From Deltaproteobacteria bacterium (GTDB taxonomy: Bacteria; Desulfobacterota; RBG-13-43-22): a DNA stretch of 58,033 nt. The DNA is taken from the NCBI GenBank assembly GCA_016219225.1, contig JACRBX010000132.1:1-58033 (forward strand), in the 5' to 3' direction. Both the position numbers and the translations under genes were made by a program. Every line of letters starts with the position of its first letter. Within the stretch, counting starts at the first letter, position 1. Of the stretch, positions 16,778-25,014 are shown piece after piece. The notes beneath the pieces are model-generated. The model did not search any database. It saw nothing but the letters and a program-made list of their open reading frames with translations, and had not been told where the DNA came from.

Positions 16778-18607
16778 CTACAATTCTCCATTCTGGTCCA
16801 TTTTGGCCAGGTCCTCAAATTTGATATCGATCCCCAGAACCCCCAGGATTTCATCCCCCTCATTTCGGATCGTTCCGGAAACGGTAATGCACAAGGCCCC
16901 GGTGATTTTGGAGGTGTAAAAATCGGTAATATGGATCTTTCCGTCTTTAATGGGTTGGGTAAACCAGGAACGGTCTGAAAAGTCCTCATCCAACTTGAAA
17001 ATCTGGTATTTAGCCCGGTCAACGATGCGGGTAATATTTTTGGTGATTTTTTTCCCTTCCAGATTGGTGATGTAAATAAACTGGATAAAAGGATTGAGTT
17101 CGATAAAATTTTCCATGACCGGTTCCTGGATAACCGGGTTCATACTGCGAATTTCTTCCCGCTCCAGAATTTCTTCAACGATATGGAAGGCCAAATGATA
17201 GGCCTTTTGTTTGAGCTCATCAAATTCGGAGACAAAATATTCCGGCAGGTATTTCCGGCTGATCCGTTCCATTTCCTGGGCGGAGATGGAGGTAACCCGC
17301 CCCTCCTCATACTGTCTCATGACCCATTTGTAAATCTTAACCACCCCGGGATGATGTTTGTCTACGGCCCTTGGACCTTCGAGATTAAGGTGTTTGTTTA
17401 ACCAGTGGATGATACCGGCTGTCCCTGATTTATCGGTAATAATAATACTGATCGGCCGACCCAGGATTTTCTGGGTATCGAAGATATTATAGATTTCTTC
17501 ATTTTTGATTAAGCCGTCGGCATGGATCCCGGCGCTGGTGGCATTAAAATCCGTCCCCACGAAAGGGTAATTGGCCGGTATGACGTAATGGATTTCTTTC
17601 TCAAAATACTCAGCCATTTCGGTAATCGCCTTGGTATCAATGCCGTTATCCTGTCCCAGAAGGCTGATATATTCGATCAGCAGGCCTTCAACCGGGGTAT
17701 TGCCGGTCCTTTCTCCAAAGCCCAGCAGCGCCCCGTTTACAGCGGCACACCCGTAAAGCCAGGCCGTTGTGGCATTAATAAATCCCTTATGAAAATCATT
17801 GTGGCCATGCCATTCCAGGAGTCGTCCCGGCACCCCGGCGTCATCAATCATGGCCCGGATTAATTTAGCGACGCTGCGGGGCAGGGCCACCCCCGGATAA
17901 GTAACCCCATAGCCCATGGTGTCACAGAGACGAATTTTGATATCCACACCCGAGGCCTCTCTCAGTTTCATCAGTTCAATGGCCAGGGGAACGCAAAACC
18001 CGTAAATATCGGCTCTGGTAACGTCTTCCATGTGGCAGCGGGGGGTAATCCCCATGTCCAGAGCCTTCTGAACGATGGAAATATATTGTGAAAAGGCCTG
18101 GGGTCGGGTCATGTTCAATTTATAGAATATGTGGTAGTCGGAGACCGAGGTCAATATCCCTGTTTCTTTAAGTTCCATCTCCTTGACCAGATTTAAATCA
18201 TTGGGATGGGCGCGAATCCAACCGGTAATTTCCGGATAAGGATAACCCCTTTCCTGACACTTTCGGAGGGCCTCTTTATCCCTGTTGCTGTAAAGGAAAA
18301 ATTCAGTCTGCCGGATAACCCCGTAGGGGCCTCCCATCCGATGGAGAAAATCAAATATCTTGAGGATTTGCTCCAAGGTATAGGGAGGGCGAGCCTGCTG
18401 GCCGTCCCGAAAGGTGGTATCGGTGATCCATAATTCTTCGCTGGGATCAATGGGGAGGATTTTATGGTCGAAGTCGATGCGGCAGACCTGATCATAGGGG
18501 AAGATGTCCCGCTGCAGATTCGGATCACTGACATCCTTCAACTCATAGCGCCAGAACGGCGTGTGTTCATGGTCCAAGACTTTTTTGTTCGGGTTCCAGC
18601 GGGCCAT
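16778..18607 (-). CDS. HMGL-family (Re-citrate synthase / homocitrate synthase-like) protein with C-terminal Cache domain
   Basis: A 609-residue protein. Residues about 45-470 form a DRE-TIM metallolyase: WITDTTFRDGQQARPPYT at the metal/acyl site, GRLLEWHGHNDFHKG, NGALLGFGERTGNTPVEG, FNATSAGIHADGL and a Thr/Ser-rich exit loop. This resembles Re-type citrate synthases of anaerobes and homocitrate/isopropylmalate synthases. Residues about 495-605 are a Cache/PDC-like sensor module (FIQFIYITNLEGKKI, SDRSWFTQPIKDGKIHITDF, ILGVLGIDIKFEDLAKM). No signal peptide or membrane span is present, so the Cache part is cytoplasmic. The operon with BCCP, carboxyltransferase and mutase fits a propionate/TCA role. 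An ATG at 18607 with an AAGGA site is preferred over TTG at 18622. Confidence 0.8.
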   Translation of the reverse strand: MARWNPNKKVLDHEHTPFWRYELKDVSDPNLQRDIFPYDQVCRIDFDHKILPIDPSEELWITDTTFRDGQQARPPYTLEQILKIFDFLHRMGGPYGVIRQTEFFLYSNRDKEALRKCQERGYPYPEITGWIRAHPNDLNLVKEMELKETGILTSVSDYHIFYKLNMTRPQAFSQYISIVQKALDMGITPRCHMEDVTRADIYGFCVPLAIELMKLREASGVDIKIRLCDTMGYGVTYPGVALPRSVAKLIRAMIDDAGVPGRLLEWHGHNDFHKGFINATTAWLYGCAAVNGALLGFGERTGNTPVEGLLIEYISLLGQDNGIDTKAITEMAEYFEKEIHYVIPANYPFVGTDFNATSAGIHADGLIKNEEIYNIFDTQKILGRPISIIITDKSGTAGIIHWLNKHLNLEGPRAVDKHHPGVVKIYKWVMRQYEEGRVTSISAQEMERISRKYLPEYFVSEFDELKQKAYHLAFHIVEEILEREEIRSMNPVIQEPVMENFIELNPFIQFIYITNLEGKKITKNITRIVDRAKYQIFKLDEDFSDRSWFTQPIKDGKIHITDFYTSKITGALCITVSGTIRNEGDEILGVLGIDIKFEDLAKMDQNGEL

Positions 18608-18679
18608 ACTATTTCCTTCCAAACTTTTACTTTAAGGGTTAAAGAGTCTATGGATAAAGGTGTTATAAGTCGGGCCAAC

Positions 18680-18730
18680 AGTTCGGAGTTCGGAGTAATG
18701 AGTTTTGCTCCGAACTCCGAACTCCGAACT
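18680..18730. repeat. Short-word hairpin (AGTTCGG words)
   Basis: AGTTCGGAGTTCGGAG (18680-18695) and CTCCGAACTCCGAACT (18708-18723) are perfect 16-bp arms around a 12-base loop, with one more CCGAACT word after. It lies between aspS and the HMGL gene, both minus strand. Confidence 0.75.
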
Positions 18731-18788
18731 AATAATTAGCCTCTCGAATACTTGGACCCTGTAACCACCAGCGATATTCGATAGAGTT

Positions 18789-20570
18789 TTATTTTTTGAC
18801 ATCCAACCGCAACCCCAACTCATTCAACTGAATTCTGCTGACACCGGTCGGGGCGTTGGTCAAGGGACAGACCGCCTTTTGGGTCTTGGGAAAGGCGATC
18901 ACTTCCCGGAGCGAAGGGGCTCCGGTCATGAGCATGATCAAGCGGTCCAGCCCGAAGGCGATTCCGCCGTGGGGAGGGGCCCCCATTTCCAGGGCCTCCA
19001 ATAGAAAACCGAATTTTTCTTCGGCCTCTTCCTGCGAAATGTTAAGGACCTGGAAGACCTTTTCCTGCATTCCCCTTTGATGAATACGAATACTGCCCCC
19101 GCCGATCTCGTTTCCGTTCAGGACCAGGTCATAGGCCCGGGATCGGACCTTCCCCGGCTGGGACATCAGGAGCGGAAGGTCTTCCTCCAACGGTGCGGTA
19201 AAGGGGTGATGAACCGCTCCGTATCGTCCTTCTTCCGGCCGGTACTCCAGGAGGGGGAATTGATGGACCCAGGTAAATTCATATTGGTTTTTGGGCAGGT
19301 CTTGACGATTCCCCAAATGGAGACGGATCTTCCCCAGGACTTCATGGACTATGGAGGGGACGTCGGCCTGGAAAAGGATCAGGTCCCCTGGTTGGGCGTC
19401 CAGGGTCCGGTCAATGGTCTTCCGTTCTTCTTCTTTAAAGAACTTGGCCAACGGAGACTGCCAGCCTTCGGGAAGGATCTTGGCCCAGGCCAGGCCTTTG
19501 GCCCCCCATTCCTGCGCCAAACCGGTCAGGTCGTCTAATTCCTTACGGGAGAAGGCTGCACCTCCCGGCACCAGCAGGGCCTTGATACATCCCCCTTTTT
19601 GGGCCGCCTCGGCAAAAACTTTAACCTCGGATCGGCCGGCTGGTATGGTCAGATCCTTTATTTCCAGCCCAAAACGCAGGTCCGGCCGGTCGGTTCCGTA
19701 GCGGTTCATGGCTTCTTCATAGGTCAGGCGCCGGAAGGGAGAAGGGATTTCCATTCCAAGAATATGCTTGAACAATTTACAGATAAGTTCTTCAATTAAA
19801 ATAACAATATCATCCTCATGCATAAAGGATAATTCCATATCCAACTGGGTGAATTCGGGTTGGCGGTCGGCCCTCAAGTCTTCATCCCGGAAACAGCGGA
19901 CTACCTGGTAATAGCGATCAAAGCCGGCCACCATCAGGAGCTGTTTAAAAAGTTGAGGAGACTGGGGCAGGGCAAAGAATTTCCCCTGTTGGACCCGGCT
20001 GGGGACCAAATAATCCCGGGCTCCTTCCGGTGTACTTTTGGTCAGGAAAGGGGTTTCCACGTCTATGAACCCTTTTTGGTCCAGGAAATTTCGAATAAAC
20101 CGGATAGCCTGGTGACGGACAAAAAAGTTTTTTTGCAGGCTGGGACGGCGCAGGTCGAGATAACGGTAACGGAGGCGGACGGTCTCCGAGACTTCGGCCG
20201 TTTCTTCCAGGGTAAAGGGCGGGGTTTTGGAGGTATTGAGTAATTGATACTCATTGACCAGCACCTCAATTTCCCCGGTTTTCAGGTTGGGATTGGCCAT
20301 GCCTTCAGGCCTGGCCCGGACTTTTCCGTGGATGGTGATCACATATTCACTGCGCAGTTGATGGGCCTGTTGATGGGCCTGACTGTTGGTCTCCGGGTTG
20401 AAGACCACCTGAGTGATTCCGGCCCGGTCCCGAAGGTCGATAAAAATAAGTCCTCCGTGATCCCGGCGGGTGTCCACCCAGCCGGCTAAATGGACCATCC
20501 GTCCTATATCCTGGGCTGTCAGAGATCCGCAGTCGTGGGTCCGCTGCCCGATCGGTTTATTTTCAGTCAA
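18789..20570 (-). CDS. aspS: Aspartyl-tRNA synthetase
   Basis: A 593-residue bacterial-type class IIb synthetase. It has the anticodon-binding OB domain (about 1-110: [20 protein letters not shown]), class II motif 1 ([20 protein letters not shown]), motif 2 ([20 protein letters not shown]), the bacterial GAD insert (about 290-420) and motif 3 ([16 protein letters not shown]). It charges tRNA-Asp. Full length with no gaps. A composite dispersed repeat lies in its 5' region and a perfect short-word hairpin follows its stop. hisS lies upstream on the same strand. Confidence 0.97.
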   Translation of the reverse strand: MTENKPIGQRTHDCGSLTAQDIGRMVHLAGWVDTRRDHGGLIFIDLRDRAGITQVVFNPETNSQAHQQAHQLRSEYVITIHGKVRARPEGMANPNLKTGEIEVLVNEYQLLNTSKTPPFTLEETAEVSETVRLRYRYLDLRRPSLQKNFFVRHQAIRFIRNFLDQKGFIDVETPFLTKSTPEGARDYLVPSRVQQGKFFALPQSPQLFKQLLMVAGFDRYYQVVRCFRDEDLRADRQPEFTQLDMELSFMHEDDIVILIEELICKLFKHILGMEIPSPFRRLTYEEAMNRYGTDRPDLRFGLEIKDLTIPAGRSEVKVFAEAAQKGGCIKALLVPGGAAFSRKELDDLTGLAQEWGAKGLAWAKILPEGWQSPLAKFFKEEERKTIDRTLDAQPGDLILFQADVPSIVHEVLGKIRLHLGNRQDLPKNQYEFTWVHQFPLLEYRPEEGRYGAVHHPFTAPLEEDLPLLMSQPGKVRSRAYDLVLNGNEIGGGSIRIHQRGMQEKVFQVLNISQEEAEEKFGFLLEALEMGAPPHGGIAFGLDRLIMLMTGAPSLREVIAFPKTQKAVCPLTNAPTGVSRIQLNELGLRLDVKK

Positions 20571-20591
20571 TAGGTTCTCCTTAAGCCCGAA

Positions 20592-20669
20592 AATAAAGTT
20601 TCAAGATGCAAGAGGCATGTTTCAAGTAAGAAAAACCTTGGACCTTGAATCTATTTTCAGGTTTCGTAG
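20592..20669. repeat. Composite dispersed intergenic repeat, copy B
   Basis: AATAAAGTTTCAAGATGCAAG, a TTTCAAGTAAGAAAAA block, CCTTGGA/CCTTGAA words and CTATTTTCAGG follow the same order as copy A (16118-16188). It continues into GTTTCGTAGTGTCCCG and a small hairpin (TCCCGCT/AGCGGGA). Both copies lie just upstream of a minus-strand gene. Confidence 0.65.
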
Positions 20670-20753
20670 TGTCCCGCTCCAAGCGGGACATGAGGGTTTA
20701 ATAAGCTGATTAAGGATCGCTTCGCTTAACTATCTATCCCCTGGATTCTGAAT

Positions 20754-22055
20754 TCAGGAATTTTCCCCAGGTCCTTTTACCTTACACCAGTCGCCTTGAT
20801 TTTCTATGTATTTTCCCAAAAAATAATCCAGGAATTGGGGGATCGGAATTTCTTCCTGGCTCTGGGTATTCAGATTACGGATCAAAATTCGATCCTTATT
20901 CAACTCCTCCGTGCCCAGAATGGCGGCATAAGGGCTTTTGGCTTTATCGGCCCGCTTAAGTTGGCTCTTCAGACTTTTGTCCTCATATTCCATGAGGGCC
21001 GGGATTTCTTTTTTATAGAGGGTCCTTAAAAGACCAAAGGCCTTATCCCGAGCCTCTGCGCCCAAAGGGATCAGAAAAACAAAGGGTCGGTTGATCCATT
21101 CTTCCTGAGAAGTCAATAAAAGGGCGGCCCGTTCCAATCCGATAGCAAACCCGATTGCCGGCAGGTCGGGTCCGCCCATTTGCCGGATAAGGCCATCGTA
21201 ACGCCCCCCTCCGGCCACGGCATCCTGGGCGCCCAGGTGGCTGGCGCTGATCTCAAAGGTGGTCCGGCAATAATAATCCAAGCCGCGTACCAACCGGGGG
21301 TCCAGGTGGACCTGGACGGAAAGTCGTTCGATAAGTTCCTGGACCTGACTGAAATGCTTCTGACAATCGGGACAATTAAAATCTGTAACGGTCGGGGCCC
21401 CGCTCAAGACCTCCTGACACCGTTCCACCTTGCAGTCAAATACGCGCAGGGGATTGGATTCCATCCGCCGCCGGCAGTCCGGACAGAGAACTTCTTTTTG
21501 CCCTTCTAAAAAATCCTTCAAGGCTGCGCTGAAAGACGGTCGGCAAAGGGGGCAGCCTAAAGAGTTTATTTTCAAACGGGTCTCCTGAAGACCCATGCGG
21601 TCCAGGATTTTTATCAATAAATAAATAATCTCGGCATCGGCATAGGGGCTGGCGGTTCCGATATATTCGGCATTGATCTGATGGAACTGGCGAAACCGGC
21701 CTTTTTGCGGGCGTTCATGACGGAACATGGGACCGATGGAAAAAAGCTTATGGATTTGTTGCTGGCCCTGGAGATTATGTTCGATAAAGGCCCTGAGGAC
21801 CGAGGCCGTGGCCTCAGGCCGTAAGGTAATCGAATCCCCACTTCGGTCCGTTATCGTATACATTTCCTTTTCAACGATATCCGTATAGGACCCGATGGAC
21901 CGGATAAAAAGCTCTGTTTTTTCCAGTATGGGGGTCCTGATTTCCGAAAAGCCGAAGGTTTGGAAAACCCGGCGGGCCGTTTCTTCCATAAAGACCCATT
22001 TCTCCGATTCACCGGGGAGAATGTCTTTAAATCCTTTTAAAGCCTGAATACCCAT
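20754..22055 (-). CDS. hisS: Histidyl-tRNA synthetase
   Basis: A 433-residue class II synthetase with the HisRS-specific motifs: GFKDILPGESEKW at the N-terminus, motif 2 (FSIGPMFRHERPQKGRFRQF), HisA (RLVRGLDYYCRTTFEI), GGGRYDGLI and motif 3 (AIGFAIGLERAALLL). An anticodon-binding domain forms the last 100 residues. Length is normal. A four-Cys stretch (CPLCRPSF ... VLCPDCRRRM ... NCPDC) indicates a zinc-ribbon-like insertion. Confidence 0.97.
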   Translation of the reverse strand: MGIQALKGFKDILPGESEKWVFMEETARRVFQTFGFSEIRTPILEKTELFIRSIGSYTDIVEKEMYTITDRSGDSITLRPEATASVLRAFIEHNLQGQQQIHKLFSIGPMFRHERPQKGRFRQFHQINAEYIGTASPYADAEIIYLLIKILDRMGLQETRLKINSLGCPLCRPSFSAALKDFLEGQKEVLCPDCRRRMESNPLRVFDCKVERCQEVLSGAPTVTDFNCPDCQKHFSQVQELIERLSVQVHLDPRLVRGLDYYCRTTFEISASHLGAQDAVAGGGRYDGLIRQMGGPDLPAIGFAIGLERAALLLTSQEEWINRPFVFLIPLGAEARDKAFGLLRTLYKKEIPALMEYEDKSLKSQLKRADKAKSPYAAILGTEELNKDRILIRNLNTQSQEEIPIPQFLDYFLGKYIENQGDWCKVKGPGENS

Positions 22056-22240
22056 GGAGCCTCTTTTTCCAAGATCATAGACCGTATTAGAAATACCAAA
22101 CTTATATTTATACCAAAATTTTTCTCTTTTGTCCAGAATTTATTGATTTTTATGGAAAGTCAACCGATACAACTTGGCGGGATTTGGGGACTAAAACAAT
22201 TCTAAGACTCAGAAAACCTTTTTTCAGCGACTTTTTGGCC

Positions 22241-22304
22241 ACCAGCATCCGGTATCCGGTATCCAGCAACCAGTAACCAGTATCCAGTAACCAGCAACCA
22301 GCCT
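22241..22304. repeat. Short-word tandem repeat (CCAGTA/CCGGTATC words)
   Basis: About nine near-tandem copies of a CCAGCA/CCAGTA/CCGGTAT word run between the SDR and hisS genes, in one orientation only and so not hairpin-forming. The same word set, arranged as an inverted pair, appears at 39930-40022. Confidence 0.65.
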
Positions 22305-22305
22305 C

Positions 22306-23100
22306 CTAATGCATCTTGGCTCCTCCATCGACATTGATGGCCTGGCCGGAGATATTCTTGGCTTCCTCGGAGACTAGAAAGGCCACCAGGTTGGCGATAT
22401 CTTCCGGGTCCTGGGGACGGCGCAAAGGGGTGACGGATTTGACCCGGGCTTCGAAAATTTCCCGGGGAGTTTTATCCGCCAGGGTCGGAAAATTCTCTTT
22501 GAACCAAACGGCCATTTGTTCCCACATGGGCGTCCAGATATATCCCGGACAAACGGCATTGACCGTTATCTGGTAACGCCCCAGTTCCTTGGCCATAGAT
22601 TGGGTCAGACTGATGACACCGGATTTGGAGGCGCAATACCCGCCAATGAATTCTTCACCCTCTTTCCCGCCGATAGAGGATATATTTACGATCCGTCCCT
22701 TTTTTCGGGGGATCATCTCTTTGGCCGCTTCACGGGAACATAAGAAGGTCCCTTTGAGGTTTACCTTCATGGATTTTTCCCAGTCTTCCACCGTATGGTC
22801 GATAACCAACCCGGTAGCTCCCGTCCCGGCATTGTTAACCAGGATGTCGATCCGACCGAATTTTTTCAGGCTTTCCTGAACCATTTGTTGAACCTCTTTT
22901 TCGTTGCCGACGTCCATTGGCCATCCAAGACCCTGTCCACCTCGACTGAGGATTTCCTGGATTACGGCTTCCACGGCCTTTTCATTAAGATCCGCAGCCA
23001 CCACGGTTGCCCCTTCGTTGGAGAGACGTAAAGCAATGGCCCGGCCGATCCCGCTGGCCGCTCCTGTGATTATGGCTACCTGACCATCCAGATTATACAT
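22306..23100 (-). CDS. SDR-family NAD(P)-dependent oxidoreductase
   Basis: A 264-residue short-chain dehydrogenase of the FabG-like classical type. It has the nucleotide-binding TGAASGIG, NNAG, catalytic Ser in IVNISSIGG, the YxxxK pair in GGYCASKSG, and a C-terminal NVDGG. An acidic residue after strand 2 (VVAADLNEKAV) suggests NAD rather than NADP preference. The substrate is not deducible; acyl-CoA or ketone reduction is typical for such enzymes. It is upstream of hisS but separated by 250 bp with repeats. Confidence 0.88.
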   Translation of the reverse strand: MYNLDGQVAIITGAASGIGRAIALRLSNEGATVVAADLNEKAVEAVIQEILSRGGQGLGWPMDVGNEKEVQQMVQESLKKFGRIDILVNNAGTGATGLVIDHTVEDWEKSMKVNLKGTFLCSREAAKEMIPRKKGRIVNISSIGGKEGEEFIGGYCASKSGVISLTQSMAKELGRYQITVNAVCPGYIWTPMWEQMAVWFKENFPTLADKTPREIFEARVKSVTPLRRPQDPEDIANLVAFLVSEEAKNISGQAINVDGGAKMH

Positions 23101-23344
23101 GGCTATTCTCCTTTTCTATTGTATTAAACGATCCGCCTTTTCCTTTTTATCGACCAGAAAAGACCGGTCGCATTTTTTTCAGAATACCCTTATACTAAAA
23201 ATTATCCCCTGTCCATTGTCTTTTATCATCAGCCCCTCCAGCATTTTCCCTTGAACTTAACCCCCCTTTAATATAGCAATATAATATCGAAAATGAACAG
23301 GGATAGGGAGCGCATTACCCGAGGGGTGCCCTATTGTCAAACCC

Positions 23345-23941
23345 ATGCCGTTAGGTTTTTCATCGTTAAGCCACGGAGAAGTGGTTTTCGGATTTTTTAA
23401 TATCGAGTCCGATCTCCTGCTTCTTAATAATTATTTCTGGTTTGCCCAGGATTTTTGCGGCTATATCAATCGCCTGGCCGATAAGGACCCTGATGATTTC
23501 TCCGGGATGGAATGGGACGGGTATATTCTGAACCAGGGGGATATCGGGGATTTGCATGGAGCCATCAGAGGCACCAGGCTGAAGGGATTTATCGGCGAGG
23601 TGTACCGCCGATTTCCTTTTCCCCGAGATCTTGAGCTGTTTAAACAGAATCCGGAGGGGTTTAAAACCAGGGAAATCGTAAAGGCCTTGATAGAAAAATA
23701 CACACCCCTGTCTCCAATAGCGATTACTTTGGAAGAGGCCGGGAAAAAGATCCGAATAAGGGACTATCTTTTCAGTAAAGAGGGATTGGCTGAACTCTTG
23801 AATTATGTCTGGCTGGGAGGGTATCCCCGGTGGAAACAGGAAATAAGGCCTTCCTATGTTCTTAAAATGAAGGAAAAAGTGGAGGGCTCCCGTCACCCAT
23901 TGTTTAAGGATATGGACCTATCTAAAAGTAATAATTTGTAA
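23345..23941 (+). CDS. Conserved hypothetical protein
   Basis: A 198-residue soluble protein opening MPLGFSSLSHGEVVFGFFNI. The remainder is mixed alpha/beta with charged helices and a KIRIRDYLFSKEGLAELLNY segment. There is no signal peptide, membrane span or nucleotide-binding motif. The start has no clear ribosome site, and an upstream in-frame stop at 23294 leaves no other ATG. The N-terminal pattern is one I associate with uncharacterised deltaproteobacterial proteins, without a known function. It is the gene immediately upstream of the NACHT island and in the same direction. Confidence 0.55.
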   Translation: MPLGFSSLSHGEVVFGFFNIESDLLLLNNYFWFAQDFCGYINRLADKDPDDFSGMEWDGYILNQGDIGDLHGAIRGTRLKGFIGEVYRRFPFPRDLELFKQNPEGFKTREIVKALIEKYTPLSPIAITLEEAGKKIRIRDYLFSKEGLAELLNYVWLGGYPRWKQEIRPSYVLKMKEKVEGSRHPLFKDMDLSKSNNL

Positions 23942-24005
23942 ATTGGATTGACAAATTGTATAAGATTAGAGGAAAGATGAGAACCGGAATCGTTCAGGGA
24001 TAAAA

Positions 24006-24149
24006 GTGCTGCCCTGGAAGGGGAGCCCAAAGCCCTTTGAGATCGAGCGCTATTATCGGGAGTTAGAAGGTGTACTTAGCCTTCCTTCAAGACAAATAAA
24101 TCTAACAAGAATTCTCCGAGAAAAAGTGGGGGGATATGGGTCCGTTTGA
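24006..24149 (+). CDS. Small overlapping ORF ahead of the NACHT gene
   Basis: A 47-residue frame from GTG with AGGGA five bases before it; the product starts LPWKGSPKPFEIERYYRELE and continues with a helical SLPSRQINLTRILREK. It overlaps the NACHT start by 14 bases, the kind of overlap that gives translational coupling. A short ATG frame with a better ribosome site begins at 23977 but stops after eight codons, so this could instead be the remnant of a longer frameshifted gene. No family was recognised. Confidence 0.3.
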   Translation: MLPWKGSPKPFEIERYYRELEGVLSLPSRQINLTRILREKVGGYGSV

Positions 24150-25014
24150 AATTGGGTATTTATCCAAAGTGGCTGCAGACCTGACTGTTGTGATTTTAAA
24201 GGCCCTGGGAGGACGTCTTAAGGATTCCTTCAGCCTCAGTGAGAAAGAGAAGGCCCTGGAGAGATGTGTACAGGCCGGAACGATCGCTTTGCTGGCCAAA
24301 GCGACAACCGATAAACCGGAGGAAATACAACTTCTGGCCGATATTTTTGAGCGCTTCGCCGCTGATGAGGATGTGGGCAAGGAATTCAGGGATCTACTCA
24401 AGGGAAATCTGCCCGATGTGTCCGAATTGAAATATCTCTTTGAGCACGCAGGGTACGATCCGGAGACCTTGCCGGTTTTAAGTTTCGAAGAATCGATAAC
24501 GAGTTTTGAAGCCGCCTTCCTGGCCGCTGCTACTACTGAACCGGAATTGCAGGGCATTATTCAGACTAATCAACTATTAGAGCAGACCCAACTCCTGCGG
24601 GAGATGGCGGGCAGGATGGGACAGCTTGTGGAACTAATCCGGTTTGCTCAACCAGGGACCCTCATCATTCAACCAGGGAAGATTCTGGCTACCAGAGGAG
24701 GGAACCAATCCCAATACCTGCTCGATCAAGGATACCTCAGTGCCTTAGGTTCAGAAACCAATGAGGCTCTGTTCACCTACTGCCGGGTTCTCCGGGACGA
24801 TATTAGAGACTTACCGATGCGCGGACTCGATATCGAAGCCAGTGATCCGGGTAGCAAACAACAACGCATGGATCTGGCCCGGGTTTATATTGATTTGAAT
24901 ACAAAGGCCCTTATTTTGGTAAAAAAGAAGGATAAAAAAAAATCGAGCCACTTCTCCGGAAGAAGAACAGAAAACCCGGCCATTGAGTGCCCTGGAGGCT
25001 GCTATTCAAAATAA
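24136..25014 (+). CDS. NACHT/FGE protein 1, N-terminal part (frame broken at an A9 tract)
   Basis: 292 residues. About 1-260 are largely helical with no catalytic motif (SFEESITSFEAAFLAAATTE; LREMAGRMGQLVELI), a possible effector or death-fold-like adaptor. Residues about 225-270 (LRDLPMRGLDI ... RMDLARVYIDLNT) match the pre-NACHT linker of the neighbouring protein (LYVGLNT). After KKKDKKK the frame runs into nonsense. Reading one base later gives TSPEEEQKTRPLSALEAA and continues into the NACHT domain of the next entry, paralleling TKSLSALQAV in the second protein. This entry and the next are thus one gene (24136-27292, about 1050 residues) interrupted at 24934-24942. Confidence 0.7.
   Translation: MGPFEIGYLSKVAADLTVVILKALGGRLKDSFSLSEKEKALERCVQAGTIALLAKATTDKPEEIQLLADIFERFAADEDVGKEFRDLLKGNLPDVSELKYLFEHAGYDPETLPVLSFEESITSFEAAFLAAATTEPELQGIIQTNQLLEQTQLLREMAGRMGQLVELIRFAQPGTLIIQPGKILATRGGNQSQYLLDQGYLSALGSETNEALFTYCRVLRDDIRDLPMRGLDIEASDPGSKQQRMDLARVYIDLNTKALILVKKKDKKKSSHFSGRRTENPAIECPGGCYSK
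24934..24942 (+). other. A9 homopolymer at the frame break of NACHT protein 1
   Basis: Nine adenines after GAT. Removing one A joins the upstream frame to the NACHT frame with homologous sequence on both sides. Such tracts are classic sites of polymerase slippage, phase variation and sequencing error. Confidence 0.75.
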
